From Kalmusia sp. IMI 367209 (Eukaryota; Ascomycota; Dothideomycetes; Pleosporales; Didymosphaeriaceae), in the NCBI GenBank assembly GCA_027946365.1, contig JAPEUQ010000002.1, positions 3,038,001 to 3,102,000 on the forward strand: a stretch of 64,000 nucleotides of DNA, read 5' to 3'. Below, piece after piece: positions 1 through 12,426 of this stretch (its first letter is position 1; every line of letters begins with the position of its first letter). The translations under genes were made by a program, and so were the position numbers. The notes under the pieces were generated by a model that did no database searches, was not told the origin of the DNA, and saw nothing but the letters and a program-made list of their open reading frames with translations.

Positions 1-886
1 AGGTACCTAGATCACTACCTTCTAATCCTCTCTGCGCGGCCCAAGAACCTCCATTTGTACGCCGACTGTCCATCTACACGCCTCGCCCCTGGCCCGCAGA
101 GAAAAAGTAGTAAGCGGATAAGTACAATCGAGTCAGTGGAGACCCCAAGAAGATATCAAGCAAAGAAGGTTCTTTTGCTTGAACAGAAGTCAGGAGAGAT
201 GATGCTGGAAGGAGACCCGAGGAACCAAAAAGCGCAACCGATGCCAAGGATGGAATGGGACGGTAAAGAGTTCAATCTGTGTGCGGGGGCGGATGCCGAG
301 GTAGGCGGGATAAAGCAGAGTCGAAAAGAGATGATGTGTGTCCAATGCAGGTGTGGATGGTGTTGGGGGCTCATAGGCCTGAGTTGTATTTGTTTCGTGA
401 TGGTTGTTCAGATTGTTATTCGAACGTGAGAGCAAGTTTTCAGCTCTTCAGGGGCATAGAAAGATCCGTGAGGATGGACATGAATAAAACAAAAGAAATT
501 AAGCTCGCGAGGCAGCCGTCTTCTGCTGCTGTCTAAGCTTGCTAGAAAACAAAAATGGGTATCCAGCAACTCTCGCGAGAAGGTAAATAGTAGCATGGCC
601 GGAGCAGTGAAGCTAGATGCAATGCAGAAAGGTCAGGACAGGACGGCCGAGTAGCCCCAAAATGGGCTACTCGCTATCGAAATAGTGATTGCCGTCCGTC
701 CAAAACCGAGGACCGATGCAGCAAGGTCAAAGGGTAATCGCTTAAACGCCGCAAAGGGTGAAGTTAGGATGGGACTAAACGCCAGGCTGAACGTCGAATG
801 CCAGTCAATGAATAACGCCGTGAGCCAATTCGCCGTCAAGGTTGTTTGGAGATCGTTAAGGAAATCATGGGCCGCCCGCCACAGGC
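1..886. other. No gene recognised at left edge
   Basis: Only short open frames with no recognisable domain occur here. The stretch lies downstream of the Cdc25 gene, so it probably contains its 3' UTR. I see no tRNA, repeat array or transposon. Confidence 0.5.
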
Positions 887-2806
887 TCAGTACGAGGCCA
901 TGCGACGAGAGGCGCCTATTCGTCCAACGTTGAATATATCGTCACCAAGTGTCATAACGCCCCCGCTTCTTGAACGGGCAACGGCGGTGGGTGAGTCTTC
1001 CATTTGACATGATTGCTGGCCGAACGCGAACGTTTGAGCTCGGTTGAGCTTGGAGCGCTGTCGAACCTTGGCCATGCCACGCTCGCACGAGGCCTGATGT
1101 TCTTCTGCGTTCATCTTCACCCAGCATTGGGGATAGCAGAGGTCACGGTGTGATTCGTAAAATGCGCTGTAGCCTCCATCCAAGATGTACACTTCTGGAT
1201 ATGTCAACTGAGGGTAGCGGTGAGCATTGATCTTGCGATCCTCCTCACGAAGGAATTTTGCCCTGCACTGGGTCAGCATGTTGAACGATGATCAGAACAT
1301 GTCAACGACTTACATGAGGGGTGCACGATGCGCAGAGAATTCGCAGTGTAGTATCAGAAGCGTGTTAGTAGGGTCTGAAGGGGCGTTGGACCCAAACAGC
1401 CGTGCTGCTAGCTTCTCTTTTTCACAGTAGTTGGCCGCGCCATTGATATGTCCACCTTTGTATTCGTACTCGAACCGACAATCGATGACGTGCTTTTGGT
1501 CGTAGAGATGGTCATACTGGCCGTTGAGAATGTCAATTAGTGTTCCACCAGTGATGCGAGGCAAGCTGTCTGGTTCGCTGGGCTGGGTGAAATGAGGAAG
1601 CTTGAGACCAGGTGCACTGTCAATGTCCATCACAGACTGTAAGCCGCTTGGCGTGTAGCTGTCCTTGTCTTGCTTTGCGTTCATCACATCCCCCGGGTGC
1701 TCAAACATGCTAAGAGATCTGCGGATCTTGGAGGGCCGCCGAGACGGACCTGCGGAAGCCTTCCTGATGTTGGCACCGATGGGTCTAGGCCTCGAAAGAC
1801 CTAGCGAAGGGTTCGACATGGGCCGACGCTCTTGCGGAGGGGACATGGCGAAGCACTCGTCCAGGGATGGGGTAGAGACGTTTGACGTGTCAACACCTGC
1901 GCCGAACAAGAAAGCCGGAAGTGCATCCTTCTCACGCGTTTTGATCGATACCGTGTTAGTTGAATAGTTCTTGGTGCGGGCAAGAGCAGGACGGATCAAG
2001 AAAGTAGGCTTTCTGCGTCTAAGAAATGGTCAGTAAAGCGTTCCAATGGGTTGAGAGATTCTCTGGTGCTCACTCATTAGCCGAAACCGGACGCGGGGTC
2101 TCGATCTCAGTGGCGGGAAAGGGAAACTGTGGGGGAGGAGGCAGCTCGCAGGGAGAGAGCATATCGTCGTCGGTTGAAGGTGTGGTTTCGAGGGTAGGCG
2201 AGGCCAATGGCAAGGGCAAGGAACGCTCGGTCGTCAGAAAGCTGAAGGGAGCTTTGTGTGGCAGAGGTGAGATGTCCATTGAGTCAGGCACGCAGCAAGG
2301 CGAGGACGAAGGGATTGGTGGCGTTGTGACACCTTCCCACCGTATAGGTGGGGTCGTGGTTCCTTCTGCTTGAGGTCAGCAATCAGCAACCCCCAATTCT
2401 ACCTCAGCGCCATGCGTCCACAGGACGGCTTACCCCGATTGTCTAGCTGCTGGAACAGGCTGCTGGTGAAGAGTGACCTTCGCGGCGTGGCGAGTTGGGG
2501 ACTGGAGAAGGAGATCAGCGCTGGCAGAAAGGACGCATGCAAGGGATGTGGCTACCTCTGGTCGACGTGCAGGTTCGAGGACATGTCGGCGGCGAGGCTC
2601 GCGGTGGGCGAAGACCCCCGCATGGGCTGCAGGGTGAAGTAGTCGCTGCCCGACTTCTTCATGCTCATGTCTCGGAAGTTGAAGTTCTTGGGGCCCAGCG
2701 TGTGGGCTGCAAACAGCGGCTTCGAGGGGGGCAGGTCTCGTCGGTAACCCCATGGGCCAGGTAGCGGCGGCGGGTGCATGGCTGCGAGCGGCGAGGACAT
2801 TTCCAT
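887..2806 (-). CDS. nimT: Cdc25-type M-phase inducer tyrosine phosphatase
   Basis: Dual-specificity phosphatase expected to remove the inhibitory phosphate from Cdk1 and trigger mitotic entry (nimT/Cdc25/Mih1 family). Five exons by eye: 2806-2556, 2501-2434, 2365-2074, 2018-1314 and 1262-887, all GT-AG introns of 51-68 bp, giving 563 residues. The N-terminal half is a long, Ser/Pro-rich regulatory region with repeated S-P sites, as usual for the family. The rhodanese-like catalytic domain follows; its signature HCEFSAHRAP is the HCx5R loop with nucleophile Cys about 429, and this loop ends exactly at the last intron. The motif YPEVYILDGGYSAF downstream is typical of Cdc25. The start is the first ATG before MEMSSPLAAM; in-frame upstream sequence contains no other Met. 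A long upstream region separates it from divergent POL5. Family assignment is secure; exact splice sites come from frame continuity. Confidence 0.93.
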
Positions 2807-3590
2807 GGCGGCGGTGGGTGCCTTGGGGTGGGTTCGAGATTTGGAGATTCGAGGTCGGTGGGCGGTGGGCGGTCCGTTGCTGGGACAAACGAGCGTGGCT
2901 CCGGGTACACTCAACGCACGGCTGGCGAGGCGGTGGTGGAAGGGGTGTGTGTACTGGGCGACCGGGGCGGGCGATAAGCATACAAGACGAGAAAGCTAAT
3001 TCTAATCTGAAGATGCTCGCAGCAGGAAGCCCGAGGGTCCGACGTGCGCTATATGAGGAGGGCCGGCTGGCTGTCGTCTTCTCGCAGTTGCATGGGCTGC
3101 AGGCGTGGTCGGGAGGACACGAGGGAACAAGTACTTGCGTAGCAACTGCCCAATGGATCCAAACGACCAACGTCCCAGCTAGCAACCGCTTGTAGGGAGG
3201 GAGAGGGCCTTCTTGGGGACGGAGAAGGTTGAAGAGGAGAGGCAGCGCCAGGTGTTGAGCTATAGTCATCAGGATGCCGGCCCTGCCCCAGCAACCATGC
3301 ATCTGAGCATCTGAGGTTTAGGGCTGGGTCTGAGCTTTAGGCGCTGCATCGGCAGCCTCAGCGCCAATAGCACGCCGACGGGGGGGATGCTGCAGCGGGA
3401 GAGGAACAGGCAAGCTGCCTCGCCCGGCCGGCCACTCTGCGCGGTGCGTCGTGCTGCGTCTGCGTGCGCAATTGGCGCTCGCATTGCCCGCAGCTGGTTG
3501 CCCGCTGGCGACTCAATCACACCTCGCGGATTCACGATGCACGCGCACTCTGGCTCTGCAGCTAGAAGGGCCCCGCACGGCGTCGACAGC

Positions 3591-3646
3591 AGTTCGCAGC
3601 ACGCAGTTCGCAGCACGCAGTTCGCAGCACGCAGTTCGCAGCTCGC
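3591..3646. repeat. 14-bp tandem repeat, about four copies
   Basis: Direct repeats of the unit agttcgcagcacgc, three perfect copies and one with a single change, followed by a degenerate partial copy. It lies in the GC-rich region upstream of CDC25. Confidence 0.85.
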
Positions 3647-3992
3647 AGCTCGCCCGTGCTGGGCCGATTGGGGGCATCATCTTTGTCTGACGCTCGACGT
3701 CGCAGTGGGCGGAGCTGCGCAATGCGTCTTTGTCGTCTGCCGGCTTGCTCGCCGCGTTGCCAGAGCAGGACACACAGACCCGCCTGGATGCGGGCATGTG
3801 GCCTGCAGCGCCATGAAACGACCACCCTCGCCGGCTGGCTAAACGCAGAATTCTCGCGAACGGTGCCCTCTCTGTCGGCGGCCGTCGTACCGTCTCCTAG
3901 GGATACCGGCCGCCAGACCCAAGCCTTGCAACAAGCCTACAAGCCTGCCAGCGGCGGCTCGCACGCGCGGGGGGCCTTTGTCTGCGGACCGC

Positions 3993-4019
3993 CTCTTTCT
4001 CTCTCTCTCTCTCTCTCTC
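3993..4019. repeat. CT microsatellite
   Basis: Near-pure run of CT dinucleotides (about 12 units, one T interruption at its left end) in the CDC25/POL5 spacer. Polypyrimidine tracts are common in fungal promoters and leaders. Confidence 0.85.
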
Positions 4020-4578
4020 CACCTTGACGCCCATTTGCCGTTCTGGCGTCCGTCTGCGCTTCTTTCAGCTCGCGGATCTGTCGTCATCCCAGCTTGGCGA
4101 CCTCCGGCAAGGAAACGCCCTCGAGGCCTCCAGTCTTTGTGCGCTGCGGTTGGCCAGCCCGTGCGGTTCTGAAGCAGAGACAATGGGCGCTCGCTAGCCC
4201 CCATTGGCCAGGCGGGAGATTTCGCCGTCTGATTTTGTGCAGCCCTGCAAACAAGTGCTGCGAGAGGCGCCGTACGCGGCCCGTGAACTGCCTCGTTCCC
4301 TGATCTCCCTGCCGTAATCCGCATAGGGATGCATAACTCCCTAAGGCCTCGCTCTAACGCACGCGGTCGCTCGTTCTGGATCGAACCGCTGCTACCGATT
4401 CCTCGATCTCGATACCTTCTACGTCATTTCCAATACGACCCTCTGGAGAGCTTCCCAGTTTGCTACAAGTACTGCCTTGTTTGCTCCACCGCCGTCCGTC
4501 TGCGATCGTGATTGCCAACCTCTGCAGATCTGTTGTTGCGCAATCGGAGCGGCCGGCGGCGCGCGCGCGCTGGGAGAC

Positions 4579-4617
4579 GAGGGATGGCGAGGGATGGCGA
4601 GGGATGACGAGGGATGA
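4579..4617. repeat. 10-bp tandem repeat, about four copies
   Basis: Four copies of gagggatggc; the third has one change and the fourth is incomplete. A short GC run precedes it at about 4556-4570. Confidence 0.8.
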
Positions 4618-5746
4618 GGCGAGCTGAAAGGAGTCGAGAACGCCGTGCCCGCCGACCGAGTTTGGATAACGAAGCACTCGACAACACTAGCATCCGCGTG
4701 CACAAAGCCTTCATAAGCCGTCTCACCGTTTCCGACCCCACAACAAAGCGGCTGCCCCTCATCTGAGGTCTGACCGGCTGCTGCGGCAGCTGTCCGGCGC
4801 TTGCAAGCTTCGGCGTGTTGTTGGCCTGTCGCGTGAGAGCTGACGGGTCAACGCGACTGTAAACAAACCTCCGAAACAGCAATATGCGCGGTCCCGTGAC
4901 ATCTAATCAGCCAAGCCTCGGAGCCGCAAGGAAAAAATCCTACCCCAGACCCGCTTCAGCAAAGTCTTCGGGTTTCAAGACCCCGGATCCTGCAGGTGAC
5001 AGATTTTAGCCCTGTGAATGCAGCTGCCAAAAGCTGGCTTGCAGCCTCAATTCAGCATTGCACAAGTCGAGCATACCAAGATACGGTAGCATCAATGCCC
5101 CTCTTCACTCACCAGGTAGAATACCAGGAGAGCTGCATAGTCACAATGCGAAGGCTACCTCCATGACCTTGGTGATGAAGCACACAGATGGCGGTTTATG
5201 CTTACTTTCGACACAGAGCTACGTACGTCGGCTCCTTTGGGCGTCATCGTTTCAGTAGCCCTACTCGCCAATAGTAAGATCATTTATTCACGACTCTTCA
5301 AGGGTTTCATTTGGACCGACGCGGGCCGGTCTGCGGTACAAAGGTGGCAAAGCTGATCTGCAAACGGGAACTCTGTTCGCCGCCGTTGAAAGAAAGCTTG
5401 AAACGCATAAGAATAGTAACTTTGTCTTCAGCCGATGTTGCCCATGAATTATGCATAGGGATGGAATGGCTCGGGGCGTGATCTACAGTCAACACACGAG
5501 TGCGTGAACAACAAGAAAAAGAGTCTTAATTTGAAATGAACTCTTCAAGTAAGAGTCTTCAAGGTGAAATACAAACCCACCATGTTTGAAGAAGTACAAG
5601 TACCGATGGAAGTATGTTTCAATGCCTCGAAACATCGAGCGGAATAACTATGATCCGTTATCGATAAGGACATGAACTTTTTCTCGTAGAACAGCTCAAG
5701 TGACCAGACCGCGTGCATCACGAGCGTCGCATCCCAACCCGACACC

Positions 5747-8700
5747 ATGGCCAGGAAGGTCGCTAAGCTTGGGAATAAGCCACAAGGGCAGAAGAGAGGT
5801 CGTGAAGATGGCGAAGGAAGTGGCTCTGAGAAGCCGGTCAAACGCAAGCGCCAAGCCAACAGTCTCGGGATGGTCGAACTCTACAATAATCTTGCCGCTG
5901 AATCAGAGGAGATACGGCTGGAGGCTGCGAAACAATTGATCTTGAAAATTTCACCCGAGAGCAACCCTTCTGCAGAAGATGTACACAAGGCTTTAAATCG
6001 ACTTATCCAAGGTCTCTGCACCCATCGCAAGGCAGCCCGATTTGGATTCTGCGTTACCCTTACGGAACTCCTGCGACAACTGTTCGCACCATCGTCTGCT
6101 CCTATCAACGGTTTGGATCTAGATATCCACACTCTTTTCAAGAAAGTTGAAAAGCTGACCAAGGTTGAGGGGAAGGCATCTGGACAGGTAAGGACAAATT
6201 GATGGACGTAGAATAAGACTGACGCGAGACTACAGGAGCGAAGGAATCACTTGATCGGGAAGCTGTTTGCCTACAAAGCTATTCTGCAATCCTCTATTCT
6301 CGTTGAGCCAGAGCTGGCTATGAGTAGCTGGAACGAGCTTCTAGACCTCATATACGCAATGGCGCGAGACATACCATGGCTACGCGAGGAATGCGCTTTA
6401 ATCTTGGTCCAGACAATCGAAACCCTGACCACTGAGGCGAAGCTCGAACCATTCGTGCGAGCCTTGAGCGAACGTCTAGTATCCTATAAGCTTGCGAACA
6501 CACCAGAGGGCATCGCAATATGGCTTGCTTTACAAACAAAACATGAAGCTGCGCTTCCAGCCAACGTATGGCACGATAATGATCCTCTTTCAACAAAGAA
6601 TCGACCCAAGCTCTCCAAAGTTTTAAAGGGGGACATTCAGAATGCCCCCGACAGCGGTACTTCAGATGCAATCAAGTCTGCAGCTGCTAACGCAAATCCG
6701 CAATTCGCATGGACCGTCATACTATCGAAGGTACTCCAGATAGACAACGAGGCCAAAGTCCCTCAAGCAGACGCCAACAAATCTCAATTTGGACAATTAT
6801 GGCTTAATATAGTCGATGGTGGGTTACTCCCAAGCGTTGACCATGATAGTTGCTTACTTTACTAGCACAACTTCTTGGGTCATCTTCATCACACGAACGC
6901 AAGTCCTGGGGCTTCAAGCTTTTTGCACAGATGATCAGTCATATTCCTGAGTGGGCTTTTCCTGCCCTGTTTAGTCCAAACCTCATGAGGACGCTGTTGA
7001 ATCAGACTACGAAAGAGGATCGATTCCTACATCTAGCAGCATTAAACGTATGGAAAGCGATCTCATCGAGGGCCCGACAATCGCCCGAGTCCTCGCTAGC
7101 CTTGATCGTTGAGCTTACTTCCAAGCACGGCACCGCAGATTTCAAGCATTCAGCGAAAGCCGAAGCGCTAGAACAAATATCTCTTGCGGCTGATGATGAT
7201 TCTCTAAGGAAGATCGTGCGCCATCTGCATTCGCTTCTCCTTCGACCAGAATCCACGGAACAGAACGTAGCTGATCATCGACGTCAGACTGTCGCAGATT
7301 TGCTTCTGAACATTGTTAAACACTACAAGCGCTATGATGATCTTATACCTGATTTCTCCGAGAAAGACAACTGGCTGCGGAATGTTCTCGATCTGTTCGT
7401 TGAATACGCCTATTTCAAACCGAGTTCGAATGCGAAGTCGCGCAAGGTACCTTCACCGCCGATAAGCGTATCAGGTCGGGAGATGTTTCAGGAACGACTG
7501 TCCTCTTGTTTGACCTGGTTGCTTCGTGTTGCGGCTAATTCACAAACGTCTTTTGGCGTTGTTGTCGTTGATATGATCCGATCTAAGGCTGCTAATCGGT
7601 CATTTGACCTGATATTTGAAGCCGACGAGTCAGTCGAAGAAACTATCGAAAAAGCTTACAATACTTTTGATACTGTCAAAGCCAGTGTACGTACCTCTTT
7701 CTGCCTTTCCCCCTTAGTGACTGATGCACTAACATCGTCACAGCGCGACACACAAGGCCAGGCATCAGCCTCTCAAGGCTTCGCTCTGTTATATGCTTTC
7801 ACCTTTATCCAGATATTCAATGGTGATACAGATGCTGTCATGATGTTGCATGACCTCGACAGCTCTTACAAAGCGCTTTCAGAGACTGCAAAGTCTTCGA
7901 GAAACGAAGGCCAAGATGGTTTCATTGAGATCCTACTTTCTTTCCTAGGCAACACCCGCACCCTCTTCCATAAAATTGCTATCGAGGCTTTCACCGCGTT
8001 TGCTCCCGAGATAAGCTTGGAAGGGTTGAGGTCGATGATAGACATACTAGACACTGAAGAAAGCCTTGAGGGCCAGAAACAACTTTTCGCCCAGGACAAC
8101 GAAGAAGCCGATGAGGCAGGTTCAGAAGAAGAAGATGATGATGATGACATGGAAGACGCATCAGACGTTGAAATGATCGATGGTGACGACGCGGAGTCCG
8201 ACGAGAGCCACGGGGAGCGATTCGGATGATTCAGAACAGTCAACAAGCGCATCAGAGAGCGAGTCGGAGGGCGAAGAGGACGAAGAGGTGACTCGATTCA
8301 ACAACATGCTAGCCTTGACTTTGCAGACATCGAAACTTGCCGCGAACGGCGATGGATCAGAGTCTTCAGATGATTCCGACATGGACGACGATCAAATGAT
8401 GGCCTTGGACCCGCATCTATCAAACATATTCAAGCAGCGGAGTCAAATTACCGGAAAGAAACAGCGGAAGGACGCCAAAGAGAATGTGATCCGATTCAAG
8501 TCTCGGGTGCTTGATCTTCTCGCGGTGTTCTTAGATAAACAGTTCTCGAACCCGCTTACGCTTGAAGTGCTGCTCCCAGTGCTGCGGCTTACACGAGCGA
8601 CGGCGAATAAGCAATTCACAAGCCGAAGCTCCAGACTACTACAGTCAACATTTGATTCTCACTTCAAAAGTAACACGCCACTTCCGAAGTTAGACGATGT

Positions 8701-8974
8701 TGAACCAGCGTTGGAGATATTGAGAGGGATTCACGAAGAAGCGAAGCAGGGCGGCAGTTCTACTATGCATGCAAGTGCTTGCAGTGCGGCAAGTTTGCAT
8801 ATCGTGAAGACATTAGTTAATCTTGACAAGGACAATTATGCAAAGGTTGTGGATGTATATGCCGAGAGTCAGAAAGAGTGGTTTTCGGACACAAAGTCAG
8901 AGGTTCGGGATGGTCTGTTCTCGCAATTTCTGAACTGGTCATCTCGCTCTAGATTGGCGGCGAAAGCAGAGTAG
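5747..8974 (+). CDS. POL5: Pol5/Mybbp1a-like nucleolar protein (DNA polymerase phi family)
   Basis: Homologue of yeast Pol5, a HEAT-repeat nucleolar protein needed for rRNA synthesis and ribosome assembly despite the polymerase name. Clear exons: 5747-6187, 6236-6818, 6866-7686, then from 7744. The 7687-7743 intron is in frame and has the branch sequence ACTAAC. The start ATG has a good context (caccATGg) and is followed by a Lys/Arg-rich nuclear segment and the helical repeat region. An acidic Asp/Glu/Ser linker (about 8110-8400) precedes the conserved C-terminal helical part. Inside the linker the frame changes: either a weak 52-bp intron at 8183-8234 (1007 residues) or one extra base in the G run at 8212-8215 (about 1024 residues). 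Family call is secure; the linker model is open. Confidence 0.9.
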
Positions 8975-9351
8975 AAAGGGACGAAGGGGGATATGATGAT
9001 GTGTATGTGCAGAGAGCGCAATATCCTGTCAGGGTGTATAAAACGCAGTGCTCAACCGGCACTTCTAGTATGGTAAATGCAAGCAAACTACGGAGACTAA
9101 AGCATCTCGCAATGTGGCGACCAATGAATCAAGTGGAACGGGAGCGAATCGTGTGTTGGTTGTGCCCGAACGACGTGCCTGCCTAGGCCCTGCCCCGCCA
9201 AAGTTTTGGAAGCCTAGCTCCGTCATTCCGCATAGGCTCCTTCACTCAACTCCCGCGCCACAGCTCTCCATACCTTTTCAACCTTCGCTTCTCCTTGGTT
9301 TTCACTATCCTGCACATTCGATAGCTACCCTCAGCCGTGCAGCAGCTAATT
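8975..9351. other. Intergenic, POL5 3' end to UBP14 promoter
   Basis: 377 bp with no coding signal; it must contain the POL5 terminator and UBP14 promoter. The 3' half is pyrimidine-rich just before the UBP14 ATG. Confidence 0.5.
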
Positions 9352-11990
9352 ATGGCTTGCACGCACGTCAACGCGCCGGGTGAGTGCCCCGCATTGGATG
9401 CTTTCGTCCCGCAGCTGAGAGCTAACAACTTCCAGCGCTACGGGCCCCAGGTCCAAATCAGTCGGTCTACCGCGAGGACTGTACGCAATGCTTTGACTCT
9501 ATCGTGCGGCTCCTACGAAGCTTCAACATCTTGTGCAAAGACTAACAAACACTCAGGATGACCCCAGCGGCCTCGATGTCTGCCTTTACTGTTTCAATGG
9601 CGGCTGCACGAGCGATCGAAACCACTCCGCGCTCCATAATTCCTCGACCGGCCACCCGCTCGTTCTGAACATCAAGCGCACGCGCAAGAAGGTGAAGCGC
9701 GACGAGCCCCCGCAGAAGGTGTCCAAGCTCGCCATCGCCGCCGAGACAGAGACCGACCGTTACGACACCACCACGCAGGTGAATTGCTACGCATGCGGTG
9801 TCGACGACGTGGACAAGAGCTCAGGGAAGCTGTCAGAGGTCGTGGATGCAGTGTTGAAGGCCAATACGTTTGCACGGCAGGAGGAGGTCAAAGCCTGGGA
9901 GCAGGAGATAACGGCATGCGAGCATACACTGTGTCTGGAGCAGGATGCAGCACGACAGATAGAGTCGCAGAGCTTGGGTCACTGTTCTGCATGTGATCTC
10001 AATGAGAACCTGTGGCTCTGCTTGACCTGTGGAAACTTGGGCTGTGGTCGCCAGCAATTCGGTGGTATTGGTGGCAACTCCCACGGAGTTGCCCACACGA
10101 AATCTTCAGGTCATCCCGTGGCAGTCAAGCTGGGGTCTTTGACTGCTGATGGAACCGCCGACATCTACTGCTACGCTTGCGATGAGGAGCGGATTGACCC
10201 TGAGCTGCCGACTCACTTGTCGCATTGGGGCATCAACATCAAAGACAGGATTAAGACGGAGAAGAGCCTGGTGGAGATGCAAGTAGAGCAGAATCTTCTA
10301 TGGGAATTCTCAATGACCACAGAAGACGGCAAAGAGCTGAAACCGCTATTCGGACCCAGCCTGACCGGCCTAAAAAATCTAGGGAACAGTTGCTATCTCA
10401 ATAGTACCTTGCAGGCCTTGTTTGCCATGCCTGAGTTTGCGAATCGTTACTACCTACCCGATCACCCACCTCCAGACACCTCTCAGCCCGCCGAAGACCT
10501 TGAGACTCAGCTAAGGAAGGTTGCAGACGGTCTACTATCAGGGCGCTACTCTAAGCCTGATAGCGACGTCACCGTATCAGAGAATACGCCCGAAAACCCT
10601 CATCAAAAGGGTCTCGCCCCTGCTATGCTCAAGCATCTTATCGGACGTGGCCATGCTGAATTCTCTACCATGCGGCAGCAGGATGCGTTCGAACTGCTAC
10701 TTCACCTGTTGAAGCTTATCTCAAGGTCCCAGCATGTAGCTCCTGCTCAAGATCCAGTTGATGCATTCAGGTTTGTCATGGAGCAGCGTCTACAGTGCTT
10801 GAACTGCAACAAGGTCCGATATCGTCAAGATGAGCAAGAGAACATATCAATCCCAGTACCTATCCGACGTATTTCGAAAGACGACACGATGGAGGTGACA
10901 GACAATGAAGGTAAAGAGAAGGCTAAGGAGGAGTTTGAACCTGTCACCCTCAAAGAGTGCCTGGAGATCTTCACCGCGCTTGAGACGGTTGAATTGACCT
11001 GTGGTGGCTGCGGTAGCAAGGCGGGTTTTACTAAGCAGAGCATGTTCAAAACGTTCCCAGCGGTATTGGCAGTAAATGCGCGCCGCTTTGAGGTAGTGAA
11101 CTGGGTACCTACGAAGCAGGACGTACCGGTCATTGTCAACGACGAGCCATTCTCATTCGACCCATACATGTCAAAGGGCCTTCAACCAACCGAGGAGCTC
11201 TTGCCCGAGGATGCCGATAATAGCAGTGCTTCCAACAAGTGGGTTCCAAACGAGGCAGGATTGTCTATGCTGGAGGCAATGGGCTTCCCACGAGTCAGGT
11301 GTGAGAAGGCTTTGCACGCGACAGGGAACTCTGATGTAGAGGCTGCATCTCATTGGTTGTTTGCGCATATGGAGGATCCTGACATCGACATTCCGGTAGA
11401 CTTCAACGCAGGCAGTGGCTCCGGTGGTGGCAGTGGTGGTAGCGCTGCAGCTGCATCAATAGACCCAGAGAAGATAGAGAACCTGGGTGCGATGGGCTTC
11501 AACGCTCCTCAGGCACGACAAGCATTAAAGGAGACGGGAGGCGACATGGAGCGAGCTGTGGATTGGCTCTTCAGTCATCCGGATGCTGCAGGCGACTTTG
11601 ATGAAGGTGGCAGCTCGGAGGTATGTGCTTAGTCCGAGAAGACCGAATAGGCCGAAGTCGCTCGGAAACTGACATGGGATTGCAGGCCGCCCCTACAGAA
11701 GCGAACGAAAAGGTGTTGCCCGGCAGCGACAAGTTGCCGGCCAAGTTCCAGCTACAGTCGATTGTGTGTCACAAGGGCAGCTCTATTCACGCTGGGTAAG
11801 ATATCCTAATCAAGGCATGATAGACCCGACCTAATCATACAACAGACACTACGTCGCATTTGTGCGGAAGCCGATTCCCGATGAGCAGTCACCAGCCTGG
11901 GTTCTCTTTAACGATGAGAAGGTAGCCAAGGCGGGGGACGTGGAAGAGATGAAGAAGTTTGCCTACGTGTATTTCTTCAGGCGTTTGTAA
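9352..11990 (+). CDS. UBP14: Ubiquitin carboxyl-terminal hydrolase, Ubp14/USP5 type
   Basis: Cysteine protease of the USP family; Ubp14/USP5 enzymes disassemble free polyubiquitin chains. Exons 9352-9379, 9436-9503, 9557-11620, 11686-11795 and 11846-11990 give 804 residues. Domain order fits the family: an N-terminal variant zinc finger, a ZnF-UBP (CSACDLNENLWLCLTCG, about residues 175-191, with following His residues), the catalytic Cys box GNSCYLNSTLQ (Cys about 311), two UBA domains (each ending WLF) inserted before the last part, and the His box HAGHYVAF (His about 758) followed by WVLFNDEKV. The small first exon (MACTHVNAP) was chosen because it restores the conserved N-terminus before CTQCFDSIDDP. 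A Gly/Ser-rich linker separates the UBA domains. Confidence 0.95.
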
Positions 11991-12426
11991 GCGGGGGTTC
12001 TGGGTCCAGCATTTTAAGATGCACTAGCATTGCGGACGGCGCTTGAAACGGCGGGGATCGTCTCGGATTGTTCTAAGGATGTGTCGCACTTTGGGAGCGG
12101 GCGCGAACAGCATTGAAAAGCATACAGAGCCTACACGAAATAGAGTCGGCGTGACGGTTGGCTACAAGGAGACTCGAGATCTGATAAGATGGGTTCCAGT
12201 GAATGCTCGCGGAGATAACTGAGCGTGCACGGGCCAACTATGATTTAATGGGGCGAACCCCACGCAGCTTTAAGAAAGCTCGGCCCATGACGGCCTTTTC
12301 TTCCCATCGCCGTTACTCGACCCTTCGCATCCCCAACCCATAACTCTCTGTACATCCACCACGCCATTGAACGCCATCGTCCTACACCTTCGAAACACCA
12401 CCCTACACCATACACACACGTCCGCC
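11991..12426. other. Intergenic, UBP14 to ISU1
   Basis: 436 bp between two genes on the same strand, with no coding signal. The 130 bases before the ISU1 ATG are C/A-rich, like a fungal leader. Confidence 0.5.

Larger units (their letters stand above)
2807..5746. other. Long divergent intergenic region between CDC25 and POL5
   Basis: About 2.9 kb without a supportable gene, unusually long for this window. It is GC-rich between about 2.8 and 4.8 kb, with low-complexity tracts listed separately. It must hold both promoters and perhaps a long Cdc25 leader, which would suit a cell-cycle regulator controlled at translation. That last point is inference. Confidence 0.5.

Noticed and set aside
2430..3302. 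290-codon open frame on the minus strand upstream of and overlapping the first CDC25 exons
   Set aside because: It overlaps the conserved CDC25 N-terminus in another frame and carries no recognisable domain, so it is a shadow frame.
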